From Draconibacterium sp. (GTDB lineage Bacteria > Bacteroidota > Bacteroidia > Bacteroidales > Prolixibacteraceae), in the NCBI GenBank assembly GCA_030595485.1, contig JAUVDE010000037.1, positions 1 through 14,841 on the forward strand: DNA of 14,841 nucleotides, in the 5' to 3' direction. Position numbers and translations under genes: made by a program. A model generated the notes under the pieces. The model saw only the letters and a program-made list of their open reading frames with translations, made no database searches and was not told the DNA's origin. Below, in pieces: positions 14,649 through 14,841 of this stretch; position 1 is the first letter of the stretch, and each line of letters starts with the position of its first letter.

Positions 14649-14693
14649 AAGGATGGCATCTGTTTGAGTATAAGAAATACAGATGCCATCCTT
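14649..14693 (+). terminator. Long perfect hairpin after the receiver/ATP-grasp gene
   Basis: AAGGATGGCATCTGT (14649-14663) pairs perfectly with ACAGATGCCATCCTT (14679-14693) around a 15-base loop, beginning 12 bases past the stop codon. The bases after it (CCTTATA) are not a real T-run, so it may be a 3'-end stabilising hairpin or a factor-assisted terminator. A similar long stem follows the DUF1015 gene. Confidence 0.65.
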
Positions 14694-14733
14694 CCTTATA
14701 CTGCCAACTGCAACTGCTCACTGAATACTTTCT

Positions 14734-14753
14734 AAGGCCGGCAGCCGGGCCTT
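14734..14753. other. GC-rich hairpin near the window end
   Basis: AAGGCC (14734-14739) pairs with GGCCTT (14748-14753) around GGCAGCCG. It lies at the start of a stretch (14730-14841) that is clearly more GC-rich than the other intergenic DNA here. There is no T-run on the plus strand. It could be the terminator or part of an RNA belonging to a feature beyond the window. Confidence 0.4.
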
Positions 14754-14841
14754 TCCGCTTTACCAGTTTTGTTTGCTTGCGGTCTACTAAACTGTACGTG
14801 GGCTCCTTTTATCCGCCTCCGCCACTTAAGTAAACCGTGGT

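Noticed and set aside
1..14841. Search for tRNA, rRNA, CRISPR arrays or complete insertion sequences
   Set aside because: No cloverleaf, rRNA signature, regularly spaced long repeats or transposase gene was seen on either strand.

Overview
The window is about 15 kb of AT-rich bacterial chromosome, almost certainly from the Bacteroidota and probably a Bacteroidales or Marinilabiliales-type anaerobe. Three things point there. The proteins look like Bacteroidota families: a SerA with a PKKxGAQT motif, a receiver plus ATP-grasp 'PEP synthase-like' protein, and the serC-serA-DUF1015 cluster. Clean TAnnTTTG -7 promoter boxes sit before several genes. Shine-Dalgarno sequences are weak or absent. The lineage is an inference from these traits; there is no rRNA in the window.

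Layout. Bases 1-282 hold the N-terminal end of a small unknown protein on the minus strand, divergent from a two-component pair (623-2066, +): a one-TM HisKA_3-type histidine kinase and an overlapping LuxR/NarL-type response regulator. A convergent gap (2067-2496) holds a terminator, a doubled AAGTGGGACAGT repeat, a possible 47-codon minus-strand ORF, and three 23-bp-spaced palindromic repeats resembling an operator array. Next is ppdK (2497-5208, -), with its own terminator. The 826-bp gap after it (5209-6034) holds two near-identical copies of a promoter/small-RNA/terminator unit. An orphan HPt phosphotransfer protein follows (6035-6388, -).

From 6518 onward all genes are on the plus strand: gcvT (glycine cleavage T-protein), serC and serA (first steps of serine synthesis), a DUF1015 protein, and a 991-residue protein with two receiver-like domains fused to a PPDK-type ATP-grasp domain. 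Most have a visible terminator behind them. The last ~110 bases are more GC-rich and unassigned.

How the genes fit together. PPDK interconverts pyruvate and PEP, and PEP leads to 3-phosphoglycerate, the SerA substrate. SerA and SerC make phosphoserine, serine leads to glycine, and GcvT cleaves glycine for one-carbon units. No phosphoserine phosphatase (SerB) lies in the cluster; the DUF1015 gene sits where it might be expected. The signalling genes (kinase/regulator, HPt, receiver/ATP-grasp fusion) are interleaved with this metabolism without a proven link. The strongest candidates for something undescribed are the duplicated small RNA genes, the DUF1015 protein in the serine cluster, the receiver/ATP-grasp fusion that lacks the catalytic His and PEP domains, and the 23-bp repeat array.
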